From Chitinophaga oryziterrae (GTDB taxonomy: Bacteria > Bacteroidota > Bacteroidia > Chitinophagales > Chitinophagaceae): 64,000 nucleotides of DNA. The stretch covers positions 372,001-436,000 of the forward strand of contig NZ_WRXO01000002.1 of NCBI RefSeq assembly GCF_009758125.1. Direction: 5' to 3'. Positions 43,156 to 52,781 of this stretch are shown one piece after another. The notes under the pieces are model-generated. The model was given only the letters and a program-made list of their open reading frames with translations. It did no database searches and was not told the origin of the DNA. The translations under genes and the position numbers were made by a program. Position 1 is the stretch's first letter; each line of letters begins with the position of its first letter.

Positions 43156-44726
43156 TAAAAATGATAAGACTAGGGCTGCTGACAGTCGTTCTGTTATACG
43201 CAGGATGTAAAAAGGATAGAGGATATTATGATTACCGGAATCAACTGAAAAAGTTTGATGGTAATACCTACGATTTCCTGAAAACACAGCAGCAATATGA
43301 TTCCTTCCTGCTGGCAATAGACCGTGTGCAACTGACCGATAGTATCAAATCCGGTGCTTATACCGTGTTTGCTCCTTCAGATGCAAGTTTCAAACAGGCC
43401 ATCGATAATATGAATACACTGCGTACTATTCAGGGCCGTGCTTTAATGAATATCAGCACCGTGCCTTACGAACAACTGGATTCCCTGGTATGCCGGTATA
43501 TCGTTCGTGGTAAAGTATTATCTGATAGTATGCAGTTACAGGATGGCATCAACCTGCCTGCTATACGATATGGATATACGATGCATGGTAAACTCAACCG
43601 TGCGGATGCAGAAGGGAATGTAAAGGGTGGCCCGGGTGTCATCACGTACAGTGATACAAAAGAGGTGATCTATACCAACCGCTGGAGCAATACCAGTACG
43701 GTAGCGATTGATATCAGTACCAACAACGGACTGGTAAATATCCTGGAGAAAGATCACATGTTTGGCTTTGATGAATTCATCCCCCGTATGAACCCTACTA
43801 CTTCTTCTCCCTGGAATGCGGATGCGTTTTTTATTCCGGGTATTATAGGACTGGAACAGTACAACCGTGGTGGTAACAGGGTTGCTTACCTGGATTTTTC
43901 AGGTGGCAATTATGGCGGCCAATACCGCCCTGCTGAAGAGGTAGACATCACCACTGCTGATGAAGGTGGCTTTAAAGTGGGCTGGACAGAAACCGGTGAA
44001 TGGATGTTGTACACCGTAAATATAACAGAGACGGGCAACTATGGGATGACCCTCCGTTATGGCAGTGGCGGTGATAATGGCCGTTTGCATATAGAACTGG
44101 ATAATAATGTGGTCATCGGTAGTATGTTGATATTACCTGGTACAGGTGGTTATGCTACTTATAGAGATGTTACGGCTGCCGTACAGCTAACAGCAGGTAA
44201 ACACCTGTTAAAGGTCTACTATGATTTCGCAAACTTTGATCTGCGCTTCCTCAAATTTGTACCTGTTAACCGGCCGATGCCTATTCCGGGAGTAATTACA
44301 CTGGAAGACTATGATGCCGGCGGGGAAGGAGTCGGTTATCATGATAACGATGCCAATAATGCCGGTGGTAAATGGCGGCCATCTGAAGGGGTAGATATAG
44401 ACTTCTCCCGTAATGAAGGTGGTGGCTACCAGGTGGGCTGGACAAACGATGGTGAGTGGATGAACTACACAGTAGACGTAAAGGAAACAGGGTTTTATAC
44501 CGCGGCTACATTAATGGGATCACCTAATAATGATAAGAAATTCCATATAGAGTTTGACGGACAGAATGTATCCGGTATTGTAAATGTACCTAACACTTCA
44601 GATTATCATAGACGCCAGTATGCGACTGCTACGGTATACCTCACCAAAGGTATTCACATAATGCGCTTTTTTGAGGATACCGGTGGATACGATGTGAAGT
44701 CTGTCACCTTCAAACCACTGAATTAA
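43152..44726 (+). CDS. Surface lipoprotein with FAS1 domain and two CBM6-like modules
   Basis: The 524-residue lipoprotein (lipobox LYAGCKK) has an N-terminal fasciclin/FAS1-like domain of about 180 residues (SGAYTVFAPSDASFKQAI and VNILEKDHMFGFDEF). Two tandem modules follow (about 222-370 and 375-523), each with the CBM6/CBM35 pattern GG-x-R-x-AY-D, YRPAEEVDI or WRPSEGVDI, and VGWTETGEWM or VGWTNDGEWM. These modules bind carbohydrate chains through an aromatic cleft. The protein likely acts as a surface glycan-binding protein for the SusC/SusD pair before it. A FAS1 domain joined to CBMs is unusual. Confidence 0.82.
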   Translation: MIKMIRLGLLTVVLLYAGCKKDRGYYDYRNQLKKFDGNTYDFLKTQQQYDSFLLAIDRVQLTDSIKSGAYTVFAPSDASFKQAIDNMNTLRTIQGRALMNISTVPYEQLDSLVCRYIVRGKVLSDSMQLQDGINLPAIRYGYTMHGKLNRADAEGNVKGGPGVITYSDTKEVIYTNRWSNTSTVAIDISTNNGLVNILEKDHMFGFDEFIPRMNPTTSSPWNADAFFIPGIIGLEQYNRGGNRVAYLDFSGGNYGGQYRPAEEVDITTADEGGFKVGWTETGEWMLYTVNITETGNYGMTLRYGSGGDNGRLHIELDNNVVIGSMLILPGTGGYATYRDVTAAVQLTAGKHLLKVYYDFANFDLRFLKFVPVNRPMPIPGVITLEDYDAGGEGVGYHDNDANNAGGKWRPSEGVDIDFSRNEGGGYQVGWTNDGEWMNYTVDVKETGFYTAATLMGSPNNDKKFHIEFDGQNVSGIVNVPNTSDYHRRQYATATVYLTKGIHIMRFFEDTGGYDVKSVTFKPLN

Positions 44727-44736
44727 AAAGAGACCC

Positions 44737-45777
44737 ATGAAACTAAAAATAGCCATCTTATTATTCATCACAGGTATCGCCGCCTGCCGGAAATGGGCGC
44801 CGGATGACCTCGACTTCCTGAGTAAACGAGCCGTGTTCAATCAAAAAGTATTTACACCTACACTGGGCAGGACTACCCTCTATTCCCAGATCTTTAATAC
44901 AGATAACTCCAGCACGCCTATTAAATTCCGGATGTTTAATGTGCGGTATAAAAGTAATGGACAGCCTTCAACGGACCTGGATAAACCATTGCAGGTATTA
45001 GTATGGAAAACGACTTATACCGGAACGGAAAAGTCTTTGGAAGAAATAGCTGCCAAACGGGTAATTGAAACACATCCTGCCTGGGAAATAAGGCCGGAAT
45101 CCGGCGACTTTGTCCTGTGGGCAGAAGCGGATAGTTCTTTCTTCCGGCAACAACCGGATTCGGGTTATTTATTTGATGTGGAAGCGACTAACTCCGGTGG
45201 TACGAATGTCTACAAAGACATGGCTTTAATGCCGCTGCGGGAACAGCCTTATAATCCTTCTGAATATGATCCGATAACAGGTAAACAAAAGGCGCAGTAT
45301 CCTAATCCCGCAGATTCTTCTTCTTTCATCTTACAATACAATCATCCTGGTATTAATAATATCACTAATGATGATAATAACCTTGATCTTAAATCGGATA
45401 GTGTAAGGGTATTGTTCCATAAGAAAGGAGATGGCAGCTCACTTACATTCAAATTTATGGATAAAGATTCCCTGCCTATAGATCCTGCAAAGTTCAACCT
45501 CACTCCCTGGGATTCTTTACTGCATGGGTTTGATAAAGTCATGACCAGCACAGAAGTATCCTATCAGGTCGCTTATCCTATTCCTTTGATGAAATACAAG
45601 ACAAGGTATACTTACGGAGATGGTTCCCAGGCATATGTGAAATTCAGCTTCACCCGCATAGGCTATGGTAATTTCCGCGAGACAGGTACGATGGATCTCA
45701 TCTTTAATATTTATAAAAAAGGAGATTGGGAGATCATCTTTTATTTCAGGAATAACCCCCGGTTCAGGGATGAGTAA
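44737..45777 (+). CDS. DUF5007-like surface lipoprotein
   Basis: The 346-residue lipoprotein (lipobox GIAACRK) starts with KWAPDDLDFLSKRAVFNQ and continues with beta-rich sequence. The start and the operon context match what I remember of the DUF5007 family found in SusC/SusD loci of Chitinophaga and Pedobacter, but this assignment is from memory of the family style. No catalytic motif is seen. It lies 10 bp after the FAS1/CBM gene and 22 bp before the second SusC gene. Confidence 0.6.
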   Translation: MKLKIAILLFITGIAACRKWAPDDLDFLSKRAVFNQKVFTPTLGRTTLYSQIFNTDNSSTPIKFRMFNVRYKSNGQPSTDLDKPLQVLVWKTTYTGTEKSLEEIAAKRVIETHPAWEIRPESGDFVLWAEADSSFFRQQPDSGYLFDVEATNSGGTNVYKDMALMPLREQPYNPSEYDPITGKQKAQYPNPADSSSFILQYNHPGINNITNDDNNLDLKSDSVRVLFHKKGDGSSLTFKFMDKDSLPIDPAKFNLTPWDSLLHGFDKVMTSTEVSYQVAYPIPLMKYKTRYTYGDGSQAYVKFSFTRIGYGNFRETGTMDLIFNIYKKGDWEIIFYFRNNPRFRDE

Positions 45778-45799
45778 TCACTTTATAATATTCACACGT

Positions 45800-48700
45800 A
45801 TGCAATCCGATAAAAAAATAAGTTCCCTGTTGCTATGCCTGTTCTTTGCCTTTGCCTTACATGCACAGGATAAAGTACTGGTAAAGGGGATCGTAAGAGA
45901 TGCCCAGACTAATGAACCGCTGGTAGGTGTGAGCATTATGGCTGGTAGCCCGCCCAAAGCGGTAGGAGTCACCAACGCCAGTGGTGCGTTCTCCGTATCC
46001 ATACTACCTGATGTTCCATTGCTATTCCGTTATATCGGTTTCTCGGATTATAAAATGAGACTGAAAGATAAACATGATCTCGTCATTCGCCTGGTCGTAA
46101 CAGAGAATAAGCTGAATGAAACAGTGGTCATCGGTTATCAGAAGAAAACAAGGGAAGTAACGACCGGCTCTGCTGTGATCATCAGTGGAAAGGAGTTGCA
46201 GGATATTCCTGTATCTAATGTGGAACAACTGTTACAGGGACGTGTGGCTGGTCTCAATATCCAGAATAATACCGGTGCGCCGGGTGCAAGGGGGAGCGTG
46301 CAGATACGCGGACTATCAAACGTAAGCGTATCCGGTAATGGGAACAATGCTTTCCTGTCGCCTACTTCTCCATTGTATGTAATCGATGGGGTGCCCATAG
46401 AAGCAGATGCGAACTTTGAATACGGGTATCAGTCGGCCGGACCGGGTGTTAGTCCGCTATCACTGATCCCACCTGAAGATATAGAAAGCATTGAAGCGCT
46501 GAAAGATTCCCAGGCTACGGCCTTGTATGGCTCCCGTGGCGCTTATGGTGTGATGCTGATTACCACCCGCAGGGGCAGCTCTCCAATTCCCCTGGTGCGT
46601 TATACAGGTAACTTCTTCGTGAATACTCCGCCTAAGCTGCGTAACACCATTGGTGGTGTGGCTGAAAGGAGATTACGTATCGCCCAGATCTACAGTAGTG
46701 GTAATATGGACGATATCAATAAGATCTCTACCACACCTTTCCTGGCAGACAGTCTGAATCCTTATTATAATAATTCTACCAACTGGCAGAACGTTTTCTA
46801 TCGCGCTACTTTTAACCAGTCGCACAATGTTAATATCAGTGGTGGCGATCCTAAGTTCAATTACAAGGTAGACCTCGGCTATTACAAAGAGAATGGGGTG
46901 ATCCGTAATACAGGGTTCGACCGTTATTCCATCAACACCAATATGCAGTACCAGCCTAACCCTAAACTGAGGGTGATGACAACCTTGTCTACACAGGTAG
47001 GTAAAAGAAATAAGGGAGATGGGAATGGGCTGATACAAAGTGGTGTATCTTCCAATGCGGCGGCATCTTCTTTATTACCCGGGCCTTCATTTTACCAGAG
47101 TACTGCCGGTGTATTGTCTTCCCTGGAAACAAAGAACGATAATAAAACGGCTAACCTGCGTACCAGCCTGGACCTGAGTTATCAACTGATCAAAGGGTTT
47201 AACATCGGTTCCAGCATCAGCTACGACTATGCTTCCAACACGGAGGACAGGTTTACGCCTGCAGAGGCTCATAATGATTTCTCACAGGTATATGCCTATA
47301 ACGATCGTAAATACACGTTATATAACCGCAACACGTTATCCTATTTCTATTCCATCAACAATAAACATAATTTCTTTATCTCGGCTTTCAACGAGTTCTA
47401 TAACCAGGGTTTCCAGGCACAGGTGATACAACAGGAAAAAACGCCGAATAACCAGTACCAGGGTCCTCTGGGATATGATGGATATGCTTCTCTGGGCGGG
47501 GGATTATTAGATAACTATACCCGCCAGCATATTGCTTCTTTCGCCGGTACTTTCTCTTACAATTACAAACAGAAATACGTGCTGGATGCAAGTTATCGTA
47601 TGGATGGTACATCCAGCAGCGGTTTTGAAGATCCCTATTCGAAGAATCCTGCTTTTGGTATTCGCTGGAACTTTAATAAAGAGAATTTCCTTAGTGAGAG
47701 CAAGTGGTTATCCTATGGATCGTTACGCGGTAGCTGGGGACAGAATATTGTACCTACAGGTGATATTTTTTCTATCTATGGTACTTATGATCCCCGTGGT
47801 ACGTATAATGCTAATCCACGGCTGGGGATCAATTTCGGACAGCTTCCCAATACTTACCTGAAGCCTACTACCACTACGCAATACGATCTTGGATTTGAAG
47901 CAGGATTGTTCGATAGCCGGGTGGAAGTGATCTTCGATGCTTACTATAAAACAGTGAAGAACCTGTTACGTACAAAGGACGTATCCAACATGACAGGCTT
48001 CAATAACATCACTACAAATGAAACCTCTCTTATCAACTATGGATATGAGCTGACGCTTACTTTCCGGCCGCTGCCTAAAACCAGCGCTGTACAATGGACG
48101 CTTTCCCTGAATGCGGCTATCAACAAAGACGTATTAACAAGTTTGCCTAACGGGGCCAGACAATTGGTGCAATACGATTCACAGACCTCTCAGAATATTT
48201 TATACAGAGTAGGGCGTAACAGTCTTACCAACTACCTGTTAAAAACAGAAGGCGTATATGCCACTGATGCGGATGTTCCTGTGGACCCTGCTACCGGTCA
48301 GCGTTACCGCACCAGTAATGGTGTATACTTCAAAGCAGGAGATCCCATCTTTAAAGATGTAGATCATAACTATATCCTCGATGGGAACGATTACATAGCG
48401 GCAGGTAACTCGCAGCCATTGATCACAGGAGGTTTGCAATCTTATGTGAACTGGAAGAGCTTCTCCGTGAACTTCAGCGCTTCTTTTACACTGATCAGGG
48501 ATATCCTGAATAATGCTTTTGCAGAACGCATGCAGTACCTGGGAGATCCTTACAGTACGAAGGCGGTAGTAGATTTTAGCGATGTTGATTACTGGAAAGG
48601 ACCGGGTAGTGTAGCTAAATATCCCAATCCTTTTGATTACACCAGGTATAATGATATCAGGCCATACCGCTATGACCAGACACTGATACAGGAAGATGGT

Positions 48701-48928
48701 TCTTATTTCAAGATTAATACGGTAACGCTGGCTTATCTGCTTAACAGGAAAATGACGAACAGGTATGGAGTGAATTCTGTGCGATTGTATATGTCCTGCA
48801 ATAACCTGATTACGTTCTCCCATTATAGTGGTCCTAACCCGGAGAATGTATCAGCGCTGGGACGTGACCAGTCCAGTGGTTACCCGATTCCACGCACATA
48901 TAATTTTGGTGTGAACATCGAATTTTAA
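45800..48928 (+). CDS. SusC/RagA-type TonB-linked receptor with regulatory domain
   Basis: The protein of 1,042 residues has a signal peptide (SSLLLCLFFAFALHAQ), a carboxypeptidase-like domain (VKGIVRDAQTNEPLVGVSIM), a plug (VEQLLQGRVAGLNIQNNTG, SVQIRGLSN, YVIDGVPIE, IESIEALKDSQATALYGSRG) and a barrel ending in NFGVNIEF. It is the canonical long SusC form, unlike the first SusC of this operon. I chose the ATG at 45800 because it gives a normal signal peptide; an ATG at 45770 overlaps the previous stop and is an alternative. Confidence 0.95.
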   Translation: MQSDKKISSLLLCLFFAFALHAQDKVLVKGIVRDAQTNEPLVGVSIMAGSPPKAVGVTNASGAFSVSILPDVPLLFRYIGFSDYKMRLKDKHDLVIRLVVTENKLNETVVIGYQKKTREVTTGSAVIISGKELQDIPVSNVEQLLQGRVAGLNIQNNTGAPGARGSVQIRGLSNVSVSGNGNNAFLSPTSPLYVIDGVPIEADANFEYGYQSAGPGVSPLSLIPPEDIESIEALKDSQATALYGSRGAYGVMLITTRRGSSPIPLVRYTGNFFVNTPPKLRNTIGGVAERRLRIAQIYSSGNMDDINKISTTPFLADSLNPYYNNSTNWQNVFYRATFNQSHNVNISGGDPKFNYKVDLGYYKENGVIRNTGFDRYSINTNMQYQPNPKLRVMTTLSTQVGKRNKGDGNGLIQSGVSSNAAASSLLPGPSFYQSTAGVLSSLETKNDNKTANLRTSLDLSYQLIKGFNIGSSISYDYASNTEDRFTPAEAHNDFSQVYAYNDRKYTLYNRNTLSYFYSINNKHNFFISAFNEFYNQGFQAQVIQQEKTPNNQYQGPLGYDGYASLGGGLLDNYTRQHIASFAGTFSYNYKQKYVLDASYRMDGTSSSGFEDPYSKNPAFGIRWNFNKENFLSESKWLSYGSLRGSWGQNIVPTGDIFSIYGTYDPRGTYNANPRLGINFGQLPNTYLKPTTTTQYDLGFEAGLFDSRVEVIFDAYYKTVKNLLRTKDVSNMTGFNNITTNETSLINYGYELTLTFRPLPKTSAVQWTLSLNAAINKDVLTSLPNGARQLVQYDSQTSQNILYRVGRNSLTNYLLKTEGVYATDADVPVDPATGQRYRTSNGVYFKAGDPIFKDVDHNYILDGNDYIAAGNSQPLITGGLQSYVNWKSFSVNFSASFTLIRDILNNAFAERMQYLGDPYSTKAVVDFSDVDYWKGPGSVAKYPNPFDYTRYNDIRPYRYDQTLIQEDGSYFKINTVTLAYLLNRKMTNRYGVNSVRLYMSCNNLITFSHYSGPNPENVSALGRDQSSGYPIPRTYNFGVNIEF

Positions 48929-48948
48929 TTCATTAAAAGTATCCGATT

Positions 48949-50478
48949 ATGTTTCGCAGGATTATTTATATCACCGCACTCTTAGTATTTATCACTCAAT
49001 CAGGGTGCAAGAAATTCCTGAACGTACAACCCCTGGATAAACTCTCCGGTAACGCTTTTTTCAAAAGCGCGAAAGACGTGGAAGACAATATGTGGGATAT
49101 ATACGGGTTATTCAGGGATGTTACCGGCTCCTGTCCGATGTTCGCTGTGGCAGGGGAGGTAAGGGCGGGAATGCTTCCGTCTTCCCCGCAAAAGAACGAC
49201 GGTAACGACCGTTCCTTTGTAGACTATGCAGCAAAGAACGATTTACTCCCTCTTATATACACGCCTGCGGGAAAAGACTTCTGGAACATCTTTGCCTTAT
49301 CTAATCTGGCAGACTGGAAACCATTCTACCGTGTTATCCAGGCTTGTAATATCCTGCAATATGAAATTGGCCGCCGCAATATTCCTGATCTCTCCGCAGA
49401 TGCAGTGAAAGAATACCAGGCAGAAGCATCCTTCATGAGGGCTATGTCTTATTTCATGATGGTGCGCTTATGGGGGGATGTACCTTATTACACAGATGCT
49501 TATCACGAATCACCTTTACCAAGAGAAAAAATGGTAACCGTGATGAACAATTGCATAGCAGATCTGTCGGCAGCATTGGACGCATTACCCTGGACATTCA
49601 CTGATCCGGCCTTTAGGGGCGCCCGTGCCAGCAAAGGGGCGGCCATTGCCCTGCTGATGGAAATGAACATGTGGAATGCAGGCTTTGATAAAGGCAATGC
49701 AAACAATCTCTATGCATCAACAGCCAAACTGGGAGATGACCTGATTAAAAGTGGCGCTTATCAGTTATTACCTATAGATCAGTCGTTCACCATCTTCAAA
49801 GGCCGCTCTATGGAAAGCCTGTTCGATATCGTTATCAGTTCTAACTATAACGAAACATTGTCGCAGAAGTGGAACGACTTATCCGAACTGGTAGTGCATT
49901 TTCCTTATAAACGTCCTGCCAATGGCCACCAGTACAGCTTTACTTATTTCCGGGCAGAATACCTGCGCAGGTTATATCCTTCCGGTGTTCCGGATGCCCG
50001 TACAGAAATGTGGTTCGATTCCCAGATGTTCGCCAACGACGGTACTTTCCTCTTTCTGAAATATAACAGCTTATACGAACAGGGGAATGATGATGTGAAC
50101 GTGGATAATAACCTCATCATCCTCAGATACGCGGGTGCTATATTATTACGTGCAGAGGCATTGGCAGAATTAGGACAGGATGATGAAGCGATAAGGATGA
50201 TGAACATGATCCGTGATCGTGCTAAGACCACATTGTACCAGGGACCTGGAGGTGTTGCCCTGAAAGAGGCCATTTTTACCGAACGTGCCAAAGAGCTGAT
50301 GATGGAAGGACATTATTACTTCGATCTCGTGCGTACCGGCCGGGTAATGAACCAGCAATGGTGCTACTACCCGCTTACACAATCGCAGTTCGACAATGGT
50401 GCCTGGACATGGCCCATCAACACGGCTGCTTTGGATAACAACCCTTACATGCAGCTGAACAATTATTGGTTAAGATAA
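48949..50478 (+). CDS. SusD/RagB-type surface lipoprotein (pair 2)
   Basis: The 509-residue lipoprotein (lipobox TQSGCKK) has SusD markers FLNVQPLDKLSGNAFFKSAK, EASFMRAMSYFMMVRLWGDV, RAEALAELGQDDEAIRMMN and AKELMMEGHYYFDLVRTGRV. It begins 20 bp after the long SusC gene and is its partner. Its sequence differs clearly from the first SusD, so the two pairs probably recognise different parts of the ligand or different ligands. Confidence 0.95.
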   Translation: MFRRIIYITALLVFITQSGCKKFLNVQPLDKLSGNAFFKSAKDVEDNMWDIYGLFRDVTGSCPMFAVAGEVRAGMLPSSPQKNDGNDRSFVDYAAKNDLLPLIYTPAGKDFWNIFALSNLADWKPFYRVIQACNILQYEIGRRNIPDLSADAVKEYQAEASFMRAMSYFMMVRLWGDVPYYTDAYHESPLPREKMVTVMNNCIADLSAALDALPWTFTDPAFRGARASKGAAIALLMEMNMWNAGFDKGNANNLYASTAKLGDDLIKSGAYQLLPIDQSFTIFKGRSMESLFDIVISSNYNETLSQKWNDLSELVVHFPYKRPANGHQYSFTYFRAEYLRRLYPSGVPDARTEMWFDSQMFANDGTFLFLKYNSLYEQGNDDVNVDNNLIILRYAGAILLRAEALAELGQDDEAIRMMNMIRDRAKTTLYQGPGGVALKEAIFTERAKELMMEGHYYFDLVRTGRVMNQQWCYYPLTQSQFDNGAWTWPINTAALDNNPYMQLNNYWLR

Positions 50479-50488
50479 AATATTTTTT

Positions 50489-51190
50489 ATGCAGCAGATT
50501 AGATGTGTACTGATAGGTATACTGCTTCTGGTAGCTTCCTGTAAAAAGGATAATTACTACAAAGATTCCGGCACGCATGATCCACACTTCAAAGGGAGTA
50601 CCCTGGATTACCTCGATGCTACGCCTTTTTATTTCGATACCATAGCAGCAGTGGTTCGCCTGGCAGGAATGGAAGAAGTGTTTAAAAGTGATACCCTTAC
50701 TTTTTTCGCACCTACGGATATAAGTGTTCTGAGGTTGATAAAAGACCTGAACTATAACCTCTATGCTCAGGGATATGATACCGTGAAAGTATTGTCCGAC
50801 GTGCCTTCTGCCATATGGCAGAACTATCTGGAGATGTATATGTTCCATGGCGCTAACCAACTGAAAGATTATCCGCAGATCGATTATGGCCTGATAGCTA
50901 TTTACCCGGGACAGGGATATTTGTCGTGGAATGGCACTCCTATGAATATAGGGGTTATCTACAATGATGATAATGGAGTGAAGTATGTGGGTTACCGCCA
51001 GTTAACGCTTGCCTACATTCCTGATCCTGCCCGTCCTCGTGATAACTGGTACATGGTACATGTGGCATCCGGTAATATCCTTACGGATAACGGCGTAGTA
51101 CATACGCTGGACGTTAATCACCTGTTCTTCGGGTTCGACCAGAACAGGTTTGCTGCAGATATGAAAGCCGTAATGCAAAGCGGTGGTTGA
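50489..51190 (+). CDS. FAS1 (fasciclin) domain lipoprotein
   Basis: The 233-residue lipoprotein (lipobox LVASCKK) is a single fasciclin-like domain: STLDYLDATPFYFDT, KSDTLTFFAPTDISVLRLIK and VVHTLDVNHLFFGF. FAS1 domains mediate adhesion or polysaccharide binding. It occupies the same place after SusD as the FAS1/CBM protein in the first half of the operon, so the two halves look like a duplicated SusC-SusD-FAS1 unit that then diverged. Confidence 0.82.
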   Translation: MQQIRCVLIGILLLVASCKKDNYYKDSGTHDPHFKGSTLDYLDATPFYFDTIAAVVRLAGMEEVFKSDTLTFFAPTDISVLRLIKDLNYNLYAQGYDTVKVLSDVPSAIWQNYLEMYMFHGANQLKDYPQIDYGLIAIYPGQGYLSWNGTPMNIGVIYNDDNGVKYVGYRQLTLAYIPDPARPRDNWYMVHVASGNILTDNGVVHTLDVNHLFFGFDQNRFAADMKAVMQSGG

Positions 51191-51207
51191 AATTTTAAAC
51201 TAATCAG

Positions 51208-52773
51208 ATGAAAAAATTACTCTTCCTTTTACTCGTCTTCACTGCCTGTAAAAAAGACAATAAAGTATATGACGATCCTTATGCAGGAGGTAAGAAACCT
51301 TTAGGCGTAATCATGAGTACAGACTTACCCTCGCCTTCAGAAGCGGCGCCGGGAACAACCATTCTGTTTAAAGGCACTGGCTTGTTACAGCATAAAGACT
51401 CTATCCATTTTAATTTCAACGGTCAGCCGGGAACTATCCTGTCCGTAGACAGCAATGGTATACAGGTGAAAGTTCCCGATGATGCGAGTACAGGTGTGAC
51501 ATCTGTCACCATTGGCGACCAGATCTTCTTCGGTCCCGTATTCAAAGTGAAAGGCAACCTGGAAATCGATAATAATTTAAAAGTAGTGATAGGCACCAAT
51601 AACGCGATATATGATGTACATCGCTTTTCTGATGGCCGCCTGTTGATGATAGGACAGTTCTCCGATTATGAACACAAAGGTGTAGTGAAACCTGTCAACC
51701 GTATTGTAATGACTTCCAAAGATGGAGAGATCGACCGTACCCTGCTTTCCGGTAAAGGTGCGGATGGCTCTCTGCTGGCTATGGACGCTTTGCCCAGCGG
51801 TAAACTGGTGGTAGGCGGTGCTTTTAGCTCTTACGATATTCACCTGGCAGAGATCCATAATATCACCGTGCTGAATAGTAACGGCTCTATAGATTCCATG
51901 ACGGTCAATACCTTCCTGAAAAAAGATACAGTGCCTTCTTTTAATGGGGGGACCGACGGGGCTATCTACAAGGTATTCGTGCACGGGAACAAGATCACCG
52001 CTATCGGCAACTTCAACTATTACCTGCAATACATATACGGGCAATCAGACTTCCTGCATGAACGTGATTCACTGATCACGGACAGTACCGTAGTAAGACA
52101 ACTGGCACGCTTCAACCCTGATGGTTCGCTGGACTCTTCCTTCCATTATAACCTGTCACTGCATAAAAGTTACGACGGTGCCAATGGCCCTGTTTACGAT
52201 GCATATATGCAGGCCGATGGAAAGCTCATCATCGTAGGGCGTTTTACCCGTTATGACGGTCTTCCTGCTCCCTACATCGCGCGTATCAATACAGATGGCA
52301 CCCTGGACCCCGGCTTCGGTGGGGCAGGGGCCGACAATAGCATCAGTAGTATCCGCTTCAACGAGACTACGCAAAAGTTTATACTGGCAGGTAACTTCAC
52401 ACAGTTTGATGGGGCTCCGCACTACGGGCTGGCAATGATAAAAGCAGATGGAACGTCTGATGAACATTTTGCGTCTTTGAAAATGGGTACGAATGAGAGT
52501 TTTAATTGTGCCCAGCAACTTAATAACGGGCTGATAATAGTCACGGGTAACTTTAAAAGCTATGGGGGCGTACATCGTAGTGGTCTGATGGTATTGGACA
52601 GTAAAGGAGTGCTTGCGGCAGGGTATAATAATACCGGCGATTTATCCGGTACCGTGCTGAAGATCTTTGAAACAATTAACAGCTCCGGACAAACGCAGGC
52701 ATTATTACTGGGCGGATTTTACCGCTTCAACCAGATCGATATGGGCAACATTACCCGCTTGTTATTTAAATAA
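51208..52773 (+). CDS. DUF5008/IPT-like lipoprotein with delta-60 repeats
   Basis: The 521-residue lipoprotein (lipobox VFTACKK) starts with a DUF5008-like, IPT/TIG-type domain (EAAPGTTILFKGTGLLQHK, VKVPDDASTGVTSVTIGDQ). It continues with about six delta-60 (DUF5122) beta-propeller repeats, for example NPDGSLDSSF, DAYMQADGKLIIVGRFTRYD and NTDGTLDPGFG. The propeller probably binds ligand or protein at the surface. It is a pure binding protein by sequence; no catalytic residues were found. The next gene starts 8 bp downstream. Confidence 0.78.
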   Translation: MKKLLFLLLVFTACKKDNKVYDDPYAGGKKPLGVIMSTDLPSPSEAAPGTTILFKGTGLLQHKDSIHFNFNGQPGTILSVDSNGIQVKVPDDASTGVTSVTIGDQIFFGPVFKVKGNLEIDNNLKVVIGTNNAIYDVHRFSDGRLLMIGQFSDYEHKGVVKPVNRIVMTSKDGEIDRTLLSGKGADGSLLAMDALPSGKLVVGGAFSSYDIHLAEIHNITVLNSNGSIDSMTVNTFLKKDTVPSFNGGTDGAIYKVFVHGNKITAIGNFNYYLQYIYGQSDFLHERDSLITDSTVVRQLARFNPDGSLDSSFHYNLSLHKSYDGANGPVYDAYMQADGKLIIVGRFTRYDGLPAPYIARINTDGTLDPGFGGAGADNSISSIRFNETTQKFILAGNFTQFDGAPHYGLAMIKADGTSDEHFASLKMGTNESFNCAQQLNNGLIIVTGNFKSYGGVHRSGLMVLDSKGVLAAGYNNTGDLSGTVLKIFETINSSGQTQALLLGGFYRFNQIDMGNITRLLFK

Positions 52774-52781
52774 AATGAACA

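Noticed and set aside
45665..45799. N-terminal extension of the second SusC
   Set aside because: The extension overlaps the previous gene and would bury the signal peptide; the ATG at 45800 gives a normal signal peptide.
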